DNA from: Ciona intestinalis
Taxonomy: Eukaryota > Chordata > Ascidiacea > Phlebobranchia > Cionidae
Length of the DNA: 64,000 bases
Reading direction: 5' to 3'
NCBI RefSeq assembly: GCF_000224145.3
Contig: NC_020168.2
Location: forward strand, 3,066,554-3,130,553
Position 1 is the first letter of the stretch, and each line of letters opens with the position of its first letter. Shown piece by piece: positions 22,421 through 33,990 of the stretch. The notes under the pieces were generated by a model, which had not been told where the DNA came from, ran no database searches, and saw only the letters and a list, made by a program, of their open reading frames with translations. A program made the translations under genes and the position numbers.

Positions 22421-23062
22421 CCAAGTTGTTTGAAACAGCATCAGGTAGATTTGTTTTGCGGAATATTTGCCTCCGTAACTCTGCTAACAGCGCGGCTATG
22501 TATGCAGTCCTAAATGAGTCTACCCTAATATACGAAAAGTGATACATCAAATGTTTCTAATATATATTTTCTCCAGTTTATTAACGCAAATATATACAAT
22601 ATATATACAACTTGTAGATACACTAATCGCTTCATTAAAAAAAAATTAAGTACCAGTAAATTTATAAATTTCATGTAATTTCACATTATTACTTGTTTTT
22701 ATACATTCTAATGTCTTTTTACTAATACACTCGATAAACAACTTGCAGAATAGGGGCCAATAAATTAATTCATCCGCTTATATGCGAAGTTTTTGAACAG
22801 GTTCAAATCAGGGTTTTCTTTCATTTTTAGGGTATATAAATCAGATAAAATAATTTCTATATTCCGATTTTGGCCAAGAATGGCCAATCCAGTACAACTG
22901 TAAATACTCGTATTTATACAACTGAACTGCGTTGACGAATAATCGTTCTACTTTTTGTGTAACCGCCAGAACAACACATGGTGTATCTGCGTAAAAAAAA
23001 ACAAAAAAAAAAACAAAGCATATTTAGGTTTGTCAAAATTAATCATTTTAATTTATTGTTAT

Positions 23063-23703
23063 ATAGTGTGGGGGAAGGCAGGACTCGGGATAAGGCAGTA
23101 ATTTTTCATAAATCTCATTTTACGGATACCCATTTGATGATAGATAAAAACAAATTTTACAGTTATTATTCGACAGTATTCTTTTAGGTGTTGAACAAAT
23201 GCATCATTTTCCCCAAGGGTTAAATAACCAAGTCATTAGATGCTCACGTTAGAGTATTAAAAAAAATAAATTCTGTAGTTTACAGAATCGAATTATACGT
23301 CCAATACCGTAGTTAATTAAAACATAGGTTGAAATATTTTGTACAGTTTGATTTTGTTTTATAAAATTAGCATGTACTTGAAATAAATAATATCATACCG
23401 TAAGACGTTGGTAACATGTTGAAAACTATAACAGTGGAGCAAGACAAAGAATGTTTAAACTTAATTTTCAAAGCGTATAACATTAGGATATTAAAAAGTC
23501 CCGTATACCCCTCCCGTTTTTGAATCGTTAAAATTACACCTGCGAATACTTAAATAACTGCTCGTGTGTTTTAATGTATTTTTTAAGTCGTTATTAAATA
23601 AGAAAGGTATATGATGGAACTAATTCGTAGTATCACCCCAAAACCATATATTTTGAGATTGGGCAATATTTGCTTAAGGGTCCCGTCTTACCCCACTCTA
23701 CTA
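23063..23703. mobile_element. 640-bp relative of the TA-flanked MITE
   Basis: Ends AGTGTGGGGGAAGGCAGGAC and GGTCCCGTCTTACCCCACTC in a TATA context. The interior aligns in blocks with the 20461 element (CCATTTGATGATA, ATTCGACAGTATT, AAAACTATAACAGTGG, ACCTGC...GTGTTTTA). Confidence 0.7.
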
Positions 23704-23790
23704 TATACGACTTAAAACAAATCAAATTTTGGGCGAGATCATTCGCCACGCCAGCGGACTTTGGCATTTTCACACTTGGCCACATATGCC

Positions 23791-26700
23791 TTAATAATAA
23801 GATACTAACTTTTCTAAGTCTTCAGCATCTTCAATCGTCTCTGGCAATGGAATGGTTTTCGTTTCTGGAAGAAGTAAGGTAAGTCCGGCAGCCGACACAC
23901 CAAGTGAAGCCATAATGAGGTACGAAGAATAGTAGTTTGTTTGCTGGCCTGTTAAACATATATATAGGAATTTTATTCCGTGCTAGTACGTTTGTTTCTT
24001 AATGCGGAATATTCAAAAAATCATAAAACCTTATCCTCACTACTTCAATAGACCGTTGTTAATTGTTTAAAACACGATCAGGGTATTTGGATATTATGTG
24101 CTAGAGGTGTCCTATCTTCCCGCACAGTACTATATCACACTGCAGTGTTATTAATAAGAGAGATAATAAGAGCTAATGGTCTGGGTCTGCTAAGGGTTGG
24201 ACTAAACATGATCTTATATTTCCCAGTGAAGCATACTTAAGAATATGAGATAAGGGGAAGCAATCGCCCCAACTCTTGCGGCCGTAGAAGACGCTCCAAT
24301 GCTCAAGTTTCGCATGAGAGTTGGGAAAAGCTCGCAGCAAAAGATGTAAACGATATTGAAGCACCCGGTAATGAACAACTTGCTTGTCATGGCCCCGGCA
24401 ATCATAAGAGTTTCAGAGACTGTAATTGAAACGTGCGATTATAATACAGTATAGGGTGTTAAAGATGGGACACCTTTAGCACATAATATCCAAAAATAAA
24501 CAATTAACAACGGTCTATGGAAGTCGTAGGAGTACGGTTTTATAAATCTTTGAATGTTCTTTGTTTACAATAAAATGGGACGAAAAAATAATATGAAAAT
24601 GTGTACCATATTCTGTCCCATATTCTCCCACTCTACTTATAAATAAAGTAAAGCTCCCTTTATCTGTAATTTGTCCCTTCGATTACGGAGACAAGGGTCT
24701 ATAAATCAACGAAGCAAAATGTGCTTACGGTGGGTTGAAAAATACTAAAAACATGGTAATTAGGAAAATACAGTCAGTCTTTATACCAAAGGTAAACGGG
24801 AGACTTAATTATGATTAAAAGGGGGGTTTCTTGCCTGATTTTTAAAATGGCGAAATTCCGAGTGCAACTGCACTAATGCACAGAAAGGATGATAGCACAC
24901 AACGTCTTCCAAATAATTCCACAGAAAAGCAGGATATCACGTAGGAAGGAATTTCCACAGCTGCTGCCACGAAACAGTTGATAAACATATTTCCACCCAA
25001 ATTTGAGGTATTCAGACTGATGCAATAGTAAACCATGGACACTATAAACCTTTAAAGATAAAGTAGTTAGTTTTGGGTCTTGAGTTTCGCGTTTAATACT
25101 GACCAAATATAGAACATAACCAAAGATCGTTTACGGATACTTGAACGTTTCAACATGTCTAAGTAAGTAAATTTTTCGACAACTCTTTCCTCGGACTTTT
25201 CCGTTTTGTCAGAGTTCTACAAAGCAGCAAATATTACGTACACTAATATGTTGAAAGGCGAGACATGATGTAGTACGGTGGGGTAAGATAGAATACCTTT
25301 AGCACATAATAACCAAATATCATCATCGTGTTTTCGACAATTAACATTGGTCTATGAGAGTCGTAAAGCTACAGATTTATAATTATTTTAATAATCTATG
25401 TTTACCACCGTACGGGACGAGATTTTAAATAAAAAGGTGTCCTATCTCTCCCCACCCTACTATACTATACTTATCACCATAAGTAATGACTTCTTTAAGT
25501 CGTCGTCTTCAACTGTCTTGCCGTTGGTTCTTGCAATTTCGCGCATAATTACCATCGCTTCCTCAACCTTGCCCGAGCACATTAACCATAAAGGAGACTC
25601 CGGTAACCACCTAATGCATGCAAATCATCACTTAAATAAAACGTGAAACATTTTTGCACTATGTATGTACTCACCAATAGTATGGAATAAATATTAACCC
25701 GAAAAGTGATTGGGCTCTAAAAAGCCACCGCCAGCCCGGGATAAAGTAGGCAATTGGTGCCAGGATCATATATCCGACAGAAAATCCACAATTTTCCAAA
25801 CTCCCAATTAAGGACCGCTTCGAAACATGGATTATTTCACTTGCTATAAAATAAATTTGTTTTTTTTTTGTTTTGACACCCCATTAATCGCATGTTTTAC
25901 ATCTTTAAAAACTTCACCGACCTAAAACGAATGCAGCCGTATAATTGATCAGTGCCGTAATACCACATCCAAAAAATGTCGCAATGTACATGTAAAAGTT
26001 TACAGAAAAGCTGTTCAAACCAATGCACACGTACATTGCTGCAGTACCAAGTAGGAAAGTTGGCCTTCTGCCGTATCTGTAAAACAAAAATCGGTCACTA
26101 CAACCATACGTACAAGTAGGCCTATACGTGGGTTATAAAAAACCTGTCGGAAAATATTCCACTTAGAAACGAACCAAGTAAAACCCCAAACATATAGACT
26201 GTAGTCGTGAGAGGTAAGAGCCATGCATCTTCACATACGATGTCCCACTGAATGATTACAACGTAAGGTAAAATAGAAACTCATGTTACTACAGAATGAA
26301 TGAAAATAATGAAAGAATGAATGTAACTTATTTTATCCTCGCGCGGCCGGAAAACGACATTCGTTAAACACGGGTGTTTTGTATCATACACCCAGTGGCG
26401 CAGCCAGGGGAGACTTTCGGGGGTCGTGACCCCCCCCCCAAAAAAAAATAATTTAAAAAAAAAACATTTTTAGATTAAATCCACCCTCCTTATTTTTTCT
26501 GCCTGCGCCACTGCATACACCCGTGCCAGCTTATGAGTTACCAAGTATGTTACTTTGTGGGTGAAACCAACTACCTCTGTAGCAAGAGTTGTTCTATCAC
26601 TTTCGTATACCCATCCATGGTTGCAATCTATTATAACACGGTTACTGTTGTTAGTGTACATTGGAATTGCTGATGTTCCATTCCATGTGAAACCAATGTC

Positions 26701-27144
26701 ACTGTATCTGTAAAAAAGGTATTCTTGATAGATAAAAATGATCGAACAAATTTGCCATTTGATCTCGTGTTTTACACATATGTGCTACATATTTCATACC
26801 TCTTGCATTGGCTCTTAGCGAAAACACCCTTCTTATGCTTTTCCGAAGGCAAACTGAAATCCAACCAAGTTTGGTATTCAGTTGAGTTCCGCGAAATATT
26901 CTGCCATGAAACGCAATTGATGTTTAGTAGTTTTTTATATCACCACTATGTTCGTTACCTGTTGTGTAGCTAGTTCTTCAAGTTGCGGAATTCGGCAGTA
27001 ATGTTGCGGAGTGTTTTGTGAGAATACGGGCACCATTGCAAGAAATCCATTTGGTATAGTGCTGAAAGCTAGCAAACCGCATATGAATAGTTGGTACTTG
27101 CCAAACGAACCAATTTTGTCCAGGGTTTCAGCAAATTGATCCAT
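23791..27144 (-). CDS. SLC22-family organic ion transporter, ~549 codons with one in-frame TAA
   Basis: Eleven exons: 26959-27144, 26800-26900, 26575-26707, 26144-26247, 25922-26076, 25675-25843, 25478-25610, 25104-25216, 24835-25049, 24237-24419 and 23791-23948; phases close throughout. It is a 12-TM major facilitator of the OCT/OAT type: [18 protein letters not shown] start, a large glycosylated first loop (NIS, NGT, NNS sequons; GWVYESD), MFS motif [22 protein letters not shown], and the C-terminal [14 protein letters not shown] signature. The family moves organic cations, anions or carnitine across the plasma membrane; the substrate cannot be told here. Exon 9 ends with a GC donor (CAG/GCAAGA), and its last codons contain a TAA although the alignment continues without a gap in exon 10. 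It may be an allelic nonsense, a sequence error or a short isoform. Confidence 0.92.
24010..24132. mobile_element. palindromic MITE, right part only
   Basis: Begins in the ATTCAAAAAATCATAAAACC core and ends GTCCTATCTTCCCGCACAGT. The left terminus is missing. It lies in the last intron of the SLC22 gene. Confidence 0.75.
24449..24639. mobile_element. palindromic MITE in SLC22 intron 9
   Basis: Ends CAGTATAGGGTGTTAAAGAT and CCCATATTCTCCCACTCTAC. Moderately diverged, with a full-length core. Confidence 0.75.
25270..25463. mobile_element. palindromic MITE in SLC22 intron 7
   Basis: Ends TGTAGTACGGTGGGGTAAGA and TCTCTCCCCACCCTACTA. It stops 15 bp from the exon 7 donor on the minus strand. Confidence 0.8.
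26310..26570 (-). mobile_element. composite SINE tail split by a nested MITE
   Basis: Tail modules in reverse order: ACTTATTTTATCCTCGCGCG, GGCCGGAAAACGACATTCG, GGGTGTTTTGTATCATACAC, then (after the insert) CCGTGCCAGCTTATGAGTTA. It lies in SLC22 intron 3, right after the exon 3 donor. Confidence 0.85.
26393..26513. mobile_element. 121-bp hAT-type MITE nested in the SINE
   Basis: Begins CAGTGGCGCAGCCAGG and ends with the inverse, CCTGCGCCACTG. Both sides carry the 8-bp duplication CATACACC (26385-26392 and 26514-26521). An 8-bp target duplication with CAG...CTG ends is the hAT hallmark. The interior has poly-C and poly-A runs. Confidence 0.9.
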
Positions 27145-28311
27145 CAGTTCTATCCTAACTAAGCAAGCCAAAATCGTACCTTAATTATACGATCACTATA
27201 TGTTTGTGACGTCTTAGAATATTTCTGATTTTATATATTATATAGTAGGGTTAGGGAAGATGGGACACATTTAGCACATATAATATCCAAATATCTTGAT
27301 TTTGTTTTAAACAATTAACAGCGGTCTATGGGAGTCGTGAGCATATACGCGAAAGTGTAATTCAGTGTCTGGCTTTTATGGTTTGTTGTGGCGCGTGGGT
27401 TATTATATGGAGATTGTCAACAAAGGTTTTATAAGTAACGACACGCCTAAATAAAAAGCAGCGTGAGCTCGTGAGCTTCTGGAACAGTGTTACTGTTTAA
27501 TCTTACGTCGATTTGAAACAAAAGAGCGTTAATTATGTCGCTGTACAATAATGTGTTTTATTTATTGCTGATACGTAAACTTATCATAAGGAATAAAACA
27601 AAATGTTTCAACACATGCCTTTACTTAATACATAATAAGCCACACCGACTCTCTTGTGAATGTGGTTTCCACGTCTATTTCATTTTTCACTTTATAAACA
27701 GTTTGTGCTGTGACGCGTAATAAATGAATGGATGAATGTTATATCTCAAAAAGGCAAATATATAAATATATATACCACAATGCGCTTCATTAGATTTAAT
27801 TACGTCGCTATATATAACAATGTGTTTTCAAAACAAAACAAAAATAGTTGTGTTTTTTTTAATTAAATGGATCGCTGTCAGAAAAAAAATGTGCTAATTA
27901 TTATTACGTCGCTGTACGAAAAAAAATGTTTCGCGAGGATTTAATTAGACAATACTACAAATGCATTTAACTGACAATATAGCCAACATAGACACTCATT
28001 CATTTACTTTATACATATATGGCTTAGTGATCTCAGAGCGCGAAATCATTGTACACCAAATGTGCTAAGATTTACTAAGCACCAATTGTGAAAATGTGGT
28101 AATTGCTTCGTAAGGAACAAAATGTTACTACAAATTGTCAATAGGCAGCCGCGCAGTCAATTACTTCCTATACATTAGTGCGGTAAATACAGCAAATTCG
28201 AAATGGCGGCCGCCGACATGGGGAATTACTATAGACACCGATTGTGAAAATGTGTTAAACACTTTGTAATGAATAAAATAATAGTACAGATTGACAATAT
28301 GCAGACACGCA
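27145..28311. other. gene desert, part 1
   Basis: A MITE left half (27243-27352), then AT-rich DNA with loosely repeated motifs such as TTACGTCGCTGTAC (about 27530, 27795 and 27900). No coding signal was recognised. Confidence 0.5.
27243..27352. mobile_element. palindromic MITE, left half
   Basis: Starts TAGTAGGGTTAGGGAAGATG and stops after GTCTATGGGAGTCGTGAGC. The remainder is replaced by unrelated sequence. Confidence 0.75.
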
Positions 28312-28320
28312 GTCATTAAC
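28071..28320. repeat. two diverged ~95-bp direct repeats
   Basis: The blocks at ~28075-28165 and ~28230-28318 share CACC(A/G)ATTGTGAAAATGTG, then AC(T/A)(A/G)ATTG(T/A)CAATA, GCAG and a GCAGTCA end. The second block ends at the left target duplication of the following transposon. Confidence 0.6.
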
Positions 28321-28668
28321 GGGCTTCTCTAAAACACGCAATCTACCCAATCTACACAATCTACGCAATCTTCTCTAAAACACGCAATCTACGCAGTCTT
28401 GTTTTGTCAAATTAGTCAACGAAGTTTTTTAAATAAATAATTATATTATTTAACCAAATATGTCCTAACTAAACAAACGCAATCTATAGAATTAACACAT
28501 AGCGCCACCTTTCGGTCAAGTCACGCAATCTACACAATCGGATATATACATAATCTGCACAGGCTAATTTTGTGAAAAAATTAAGTAAGTCTTTTTAAAA
28601 TAAATTTATCTTGTCTTTTAACATGTGGTATACTCAAGAATATCAACTCAAATCTACAGCAACAATCA

Positions 28669-29168
28669 NNNNNNNNNNNNNNNNNNNNNNNNNNNNNNNN
28701 NNNNNNNNNNNNNNNNNNNNNNNNNNNNNNNNNNNNNNNNNNNNNNNNNNNNNNNNNNNNNNNNNNNNNNNNNNNNNNNNNNNNNNNNNNNNNNNNNNNN
28801 NNNNNNNNNNNNNNNNNNNNNNNNNNNNNNNNNNNNNNNNNNNNNNNNNNNNNNNNNNNNNNNNNNNNNNNNNNNNNNNNNNNNNNNNNNNNNNNNNNNN
28901 NNNNNNNNNNNNNNNNNNNNNNNNNNNNNNNNNNNNNNNNNNNNNNNNNNNNNNNNNNNNNNNNNNNNNNNNNNNNNNNNNNNNNNNNNNNNNNNNNNNN
29001 NNNNNNNNNNNNNNNNNNNNNNNNNNNNNNNNNNNNNNNNNNNNNNNNNNNNNNNNNNNNNNNNNNNNNNNNNNNNNNNNNNNNNNNNNNNNNNNNNNNN
29101 NNNNNNNNNNNNNNNNNNNNNNNNNNNNNNNNNNNNNNNNNNNNNNNNNNNNNNNNNNNNNNNNNNNN
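28669..29168. other. assembly gap (500 N)
   Basis: A run of N inside the long-TIR transposon. The round length suggests an unsized or estimated gap. Reading frames spanning it are meaningless. Confidence 0.99.
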
Positions 29169-29294
29169 GACAGTTAACGACAAATTTAAAGTATGCATTG
29201 CAGCTGAACGTCATCAAACGTCAACTTTATGTTTAAAAGTCGTTCAACGGTTTTTCAATTTGCTAGGTAGTCTAGTGCAGAGTCCGTATATAAA

Positions 29295-29366
29295 CGCTCT
29301 GGTCTAGTGGTTAAAGTTCTGATTTTGCAATTATGTAGCACGGGTTCGATTTCCGCTGTCGGAACA
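29295..29366 (+). other. tRNA-like sequence (pseudo-tRNA or SINE head)
   Basis: It shows an A-box-like TGGTCTAGTGGTTAAAG and a B-box-like GGGTTCGATTTCC about 38 nt apart, as in a tRNA. The presumed acceptor ends do not pair and the anticodon stem is poor, so a functional tRNA is unlikely. It lies inside the long-TIR transposon. Confidence 0.5.
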
Positions 29367-30363
29367 TTTTGTTGAATTTTTTTATTGTTTTTTTTGTATG
29401 TAGGGTCATGGTGTTAGGAGTTAAATAAATTTATTTAAAAAAAACTTGGTTATTTTTTAAACAAAATTAGCCTGTGCAGATTATGTATATATCTTAGATT
29501 GTGTAGATTGCGTGACTTGACCGAAAGGTGGCGCTATGTGTTAATTCAATAGATTGCCTTATTTTATTTTAGGACATATTTAGTTAATTAATATATTTAT
29601 TTATTTATTAAAAAAACTTGGTTTACTAATTTGACAAAACAAGACTGCGTAGATTGCTGTGTGTAGATTGCGTAGATTGCGTGTTTCAGAGAAGATTGCG
29701 TAGATTGTGTAGATTGCGTAGATTGCGTGTTTTAGAGAAGCCCGTCATTAACCTCCTATATATTTCTTTTCCCAAGGAATAGAACAATACAATAACAAGA
29801 CAATAAGTACCACCGGAAATAATATTTCCTGTGCAGGTGTCATCACTTTCTTCCTTCCGAGCATCAAATGGCCGAATTACACTGCTACTGTTCTACGTAA
29901 ACTATACGAACGTAGCAGTAGATCATTAGGCGCGTGCCAGTATCAAGCTATCGAACGTAATCCTCAAGAAATATTAACATAGACAATTTCGCGAAACCGT
30001 ACACATTTAAGTAGCAAGTCATTATGCCGCGTTTTAAAAACAAAGCCGATTTTAATTAAGAAGCCAAACTATGATTGCAATATATCTAGGACTGCATTTT
30101 TTCAAGCAAAACCACTTGAAAACAGGTTTTTCTTTTTTATACGTGCATGTTATAACCAGAAACAAATAAGCAGAACAAAAAATTTTACCGCAACCTGTCA
30201 AACTGTGGGAAAACGTGCGCGATATAGCTCATCAGAGCGCTAATCAAATACACAAGTGGTTGTAACGGATACCAGCCTTGTTTAACGAATAGTTGTAAAG
30301 ACATAATGCACTTGTTTTTACAAATACCATTCCTAAATTTGTTCCAAATTGCAATTTTTTTAG

Positions 30364-30472
30364 GTTCGCGTGGCCTGAAAACGACAGTCGTTATAACACA
30401 GGTGTTTGTTTCGCACCTCGCGCGAGCTTACGAGTTACCACGAATGTAACTTTGTGGGTGATTGTTTATGCA
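30364..30472 (-). mobile_element. composite SINE tail
   Basis: GTTCGCGTGGCCTGAAAACG, then CAGTCGTTATAACACAGGTG and GAGCTTACGAGTTACCACG, i.e. the tail modules reversed. Confidence 0.75.
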
Positions 30473-31005
30473 TGCTCAGTCTACTGCGCAGTAGCTATGC
30501 GGCGCATGCGCAATAATAGCGGCCGGTACAATTTCAACGGTCAGAACAAATATATCCCGACACTGAAAAAATAAAACCAGCTATGCACCAGTTCCTTCAA
30601 CAAACTTCTAAACTGAAAAACTAAAACGTTAAAATTGATTTTTTTTTCTGTCTTTGGCGTATATATTTGTATATGCTCTGAGTTAGAATTTGCCTATGGC
30701 TGCAACAGAATATACAGCCGCTCAGCACAATTAACTGAAACATACGATTAACACTGGAAAAAGAAAAACGTTAAGGATCACGATGCCGGAAAGGGAACAT
30801 TCTGTCTGGTGTACAATGTACAAAGTGCAGCTAATTTACACAGTTTCCATGTAACCATTTTCATAATGTAAGAAATCGGCGACCAGCATGCATGAGCATC
30901 ATGCGTAAAGTCATATCGTTTTTGCTTTTATTTTATGTGGTACGAATACTTGAAACGTTAAATATGTTTTTTTAATAACGGCGACAATGACGTTATAATA
31001 TAGTT

Positions 31006-31078
31006 ATAGTAGGTTGGGGTAAGATAGGACACCTTTTTATTCTATTTTCTCGTCCCATTTATTTGACATAGTAAAGTT
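31006..31078. mobile_element. palindromic MITE, left third
   Basis: TAGTAGGTTGGGGTAAGATA, then TCTCGTCCCATTT; truncated after that. Confidence 0.7.
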
Positions 31079-31449
31079 CGTTATATCAATATAAATAAGG
31101 CCTCATATAGGCCTAAACAAAAAATCACAAATAAAAAGCTTTGTATAAACATATACGCAGCATGTGCTGGCACAACGTTATACCTACTGGAGAACTGACG
31201 CCTGCCAATTTGTTTACTTTTACTGATATGCGAGTCGCATGCTCTGCGAGTGGAAAAACAGTTCGGTAAGTATATAGCCATGTACCGCACTACAACACAT
31301 GGTCAAATATAGCACATACCAATAATGGCATTTAAATTATATTATTATACAGTATATTAACCTTTAATTTACAAACTCGGTCTCTTAATAAAAAATCAAT
31401 GAGCTGAGGAAGTTAGTTTATAGTTCAAAAAGTAGAAATAAAAAAGTTT

Positions 31450-31525
31450 AGCGTTCGAGGATTGACGCTGCTACCATTGTAAGTATATATGTCTGTCTAA
31501 GGGCACATCACTTAAGGGTTTTCTT
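31450..31525 (+). mobile_element. composite SINE fragment
   Basis: GTTCGAGGATTGACGCTGCT, then ACCATTGTAAGTATATATGT, i.e. the end of the tRNA-like head and the following module only. Confidence 0.55.
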
Positions 31526-31698
31526 GCAAAACTTAATTAAGTGAGAACTGGACAAAAAGTGAAAAATTGCGAAAAACAATCTCGGGCCAAAAGGGTTAGG
31601 AAAAACTGCTCTACCCCAGTGGTTCCTTGTGGTTTCGGAAACACCAGTGTGCTGAATAAAGTACTGACGCTGTCCCACCAGCACGCGTTAAGAAATAT

Positions 31699-31892
31699 AT
31701 AGTAGGTTGGGGGAAGATGGGACACCTTTCATTCTATTTTCACATCCTATTGGGTAGCAAACAAAAAGCATTTAAATATTTATAAAACCGTATCCTCACG
31801 ACTCCAATATAGACCACTGTTATTGTTTAAAACACGATCACCATATTCGGAAATTTTGTGTTAGCGGTGTCCCATCTTACCCCACCCTATAG
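31699..31892. mobile_element. palindromic MITE, complete
   Basis: TAGTAGGTTGGGGGAAGATG at the left, CCCATCTTACCCCACCCTAT at the right, TA-flanked. The interior is in the GTAGCAAACAAAAAGC orientation. Confidence 0.85.
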
Positions 31893-33359
31893 TATTTGCT
31901 CCGTTCTGAGTATAATCAGAAACATTGCACACGAGCCTTCTCCATCTAACATATAAGACTTTTGCGTTGCTAAAATGCATGTAGGTAGATTTTGCGTACC
32001 GAAATAAAGTTAAGGAGCATAACAACGAAAAGCAACATACCAGATTATGCTGACTCGGCACTTTTTTAACTTAGTTTTCAACAGGAATGACTGATACAGC
32101 TTGTATGATGATACACCAGGTACCAAAGTCATATAAACCCGAGTAGGTCCAATTGCCCATCTCTTTCCACATTGTAGTTTTGTAGTTTTTTTGCCAAACT
32201 TAAAAAGGTTTACTTTCAATCCAATAATTTATACCTCTACTGCGAAATAATATCCCTTAGCCTTGATAGTGAAATGAACTTACACTAGTTAACGTTGTCG
32301 TCGCTTAAAAACGTTTGTTTTCATGAATTTTGACAAACCGTGATCACGCAGTAATTAGGTAATGTTATAAGGTAATATTAATCATATGATGTTAATTTAA
32401 AAATAATGTTTCAATTACGATTAATGATAATACGGTATAAGAGTAGTGCATTTAATGCGTCCCCACTTAAATGCTAATAGTTCGATTCAGTCGTGAATCG
32501 TTGTGGATACGACACGTGCCGTCGTTTCCCGCCAAACTGCCAGACAGTGTTCCCGCTATGTAAAGTGCATGAGGAAAGTAATCGTTAATTAATCGCTCAT
32601 CGTGCGGTTTTAAATCTGAAAATTCAGTCTAAAAATTATAAATATATAATATGATTTCAATCAAGAGAATAAATGCTAGAATTGAAAATTGAGGTAAGTG
32701 CGGAAAAAAGTCGCCCAAAAAACAACAACAAGAACAACTGTTCGACGATAAAGGATCTATATGACCACTAACGTGCTCAATAATCGGTTCTTATCGAAAG
32801 TTTTTGTTTACTAGCTTAATAGCCAGAGGGCACAGGGTACCAGAATAGGTAATAAGAATTTCATAGAAACGTTGTTTTGGGAAACATTTGCATTAAATAA
32901 ACAAACAAAAAAATAATCCTTGTTACTTGCTAATTAGGCGATTGTATGCTCTATGGTTTATAAATCTATGCTTGGTTAGAAATATTTTATAAAGTGAAAT
33001 CATTTACTTAAGATTTAAGGTACATTTTGGATTAATCATTTTTTCCAAACGGGAAAGTAATCGTTAATTAAATGCTAGTTATGCAATTTTTTTTAAAAAA
33101 GATAAAAAAGCATCTATGTGAACACTTACGTGCTCACCAACTGTTTACGAAAAAGGATATATGTGGCCACTTACGTGCTCAACAAGACCAACTGTTCGAC
33201 GAAAGGGGATTTATATGACCACTTCTATTCTATTCTGTATGGGTGAGGTCCGTGGGGACCTGGGATTTAGGCCAGACTTGGCCCATTACCCCAACACCCT
33301 TGTACGTCCGGAATAAGTGACGTGCTCGCGGTAGCGAAGTTCTTTGTACATGTTCCGAC

Positions 33360-33705
33360 TCTAGTGTTCCGACCAAGTCCCATTTTCTGTGCCGTAGGAC
33401 TCCATCTGCGGGTTATTTCTGCGAACTCGTTCTACGTTCCGACCAAGTCCCGTTTTCTGTCCCGATTCTTCACCCGTATATATAGGACTCCATCTGCAGA
33501 CTATTTCTGCGAACTCGTTCTACGTTCCGACCAAGTCCCGTTTTCTGTCCCGATTCTTGACCCGTAGGACCCAATCTGCAGACTATTTCTGCGAACTCGT
33601 TCTCCGTTCCGACCAAGTTCCGTTTTTTGTCCCGATTCTTGACCCGTATATAAGACTCCATCTGCAGACTATTTCTGCGAACTATTTCTGCGAACTCGTA
33701 CTCAC
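33360..33705. repeat. tandem array, about four units of 82-88 bp
   Basis: Each unit carries CTGCAGACTATTTCTGCGAA, then CTCGTTCTACGTTCCGACCA, GTTTTCTGTCCCGATTCTT and ACCCGTA. The units differ by short indels. The array is richer in GC than its surroundings. Confidence 0.85.
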
Positions 33706-33767
33706 AACGTCACAACCGGACGCACCACAGAATGTTTATTCTCGTCTGGGCAGCGAGTCACCACATA

Positions 33768-33990
33768 TATGCAACTTTGTGAGTAATTGTTTTTCCTGTA
33801 TATGACTGTTAATTTGGACAACCCATTAGTGACCGCTGGGTTGGAGCAATGTCCGTTAAGTGTCTTGCCCAATAAGGACACATACGCCGATCAGTGTTAG
33901 TACCGCCATCGAGCATCGAACCGGGGACACTTTGGTTCCCGATGCAGGCGCCTAAACCACTGAGCCACGGTGCCGGACCATATCACCACT
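33768..33990 (-). mobile_element. composite SINE, head and middle
   Basis: Reverse-complement modules TTGTGAGTAATTG, TTAATTTGGACAACCCATTA, AGTGTCTTGCCC, and a tRNA-like head ending CCACTGAGCCACGGTGCCGG. Confidence 0.8.

Larger units (their letters stand above)
21938..23790. other. intergenic between the peptide candidate and the SLC22 gene
   Basis: Contains a full SINE (22101-22420) and a 640-bp MITE relative (23063-23703). The 22440-23060 part is AT-rich, with nothing that I recognise. Confidence 0.5.
28321..29743. mobile_element. DNA transposon with ~250-290-bp inverted ends and a 9-bp target duplication
   Basis: Left end GGGCTTCTCTAAAACACGCA and right end ...TTTAGAGAAGCCC are inverse. 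The perfect 9-bp duplication GTCATTAAC flanks it at 28312-28320 and 29744-29752. The long inverted ends contain clustered TAGATTGCG/TAGATTGTG units and a conserved block (TAGCGCCACCTTTCGGTCAA). A 9-bp duplication with long TIRs fits Mutator-like elements; Merlin-type is an alternative. The centre is the 500-N gap, so presence of a transposase is unknown. Confidence 0.8.

Noticed and set aside
28581-29236. Long open frames on both strands
   Set aside because: They consist almost entirely of the 500-N gap.
29295-29366. Functional tRNA gene
   Set aside because: A- and B-box-like sequences are present, but the acceptor ends do not pair and the anticodon stem is poor; treated as a tRNA-derived remnant.
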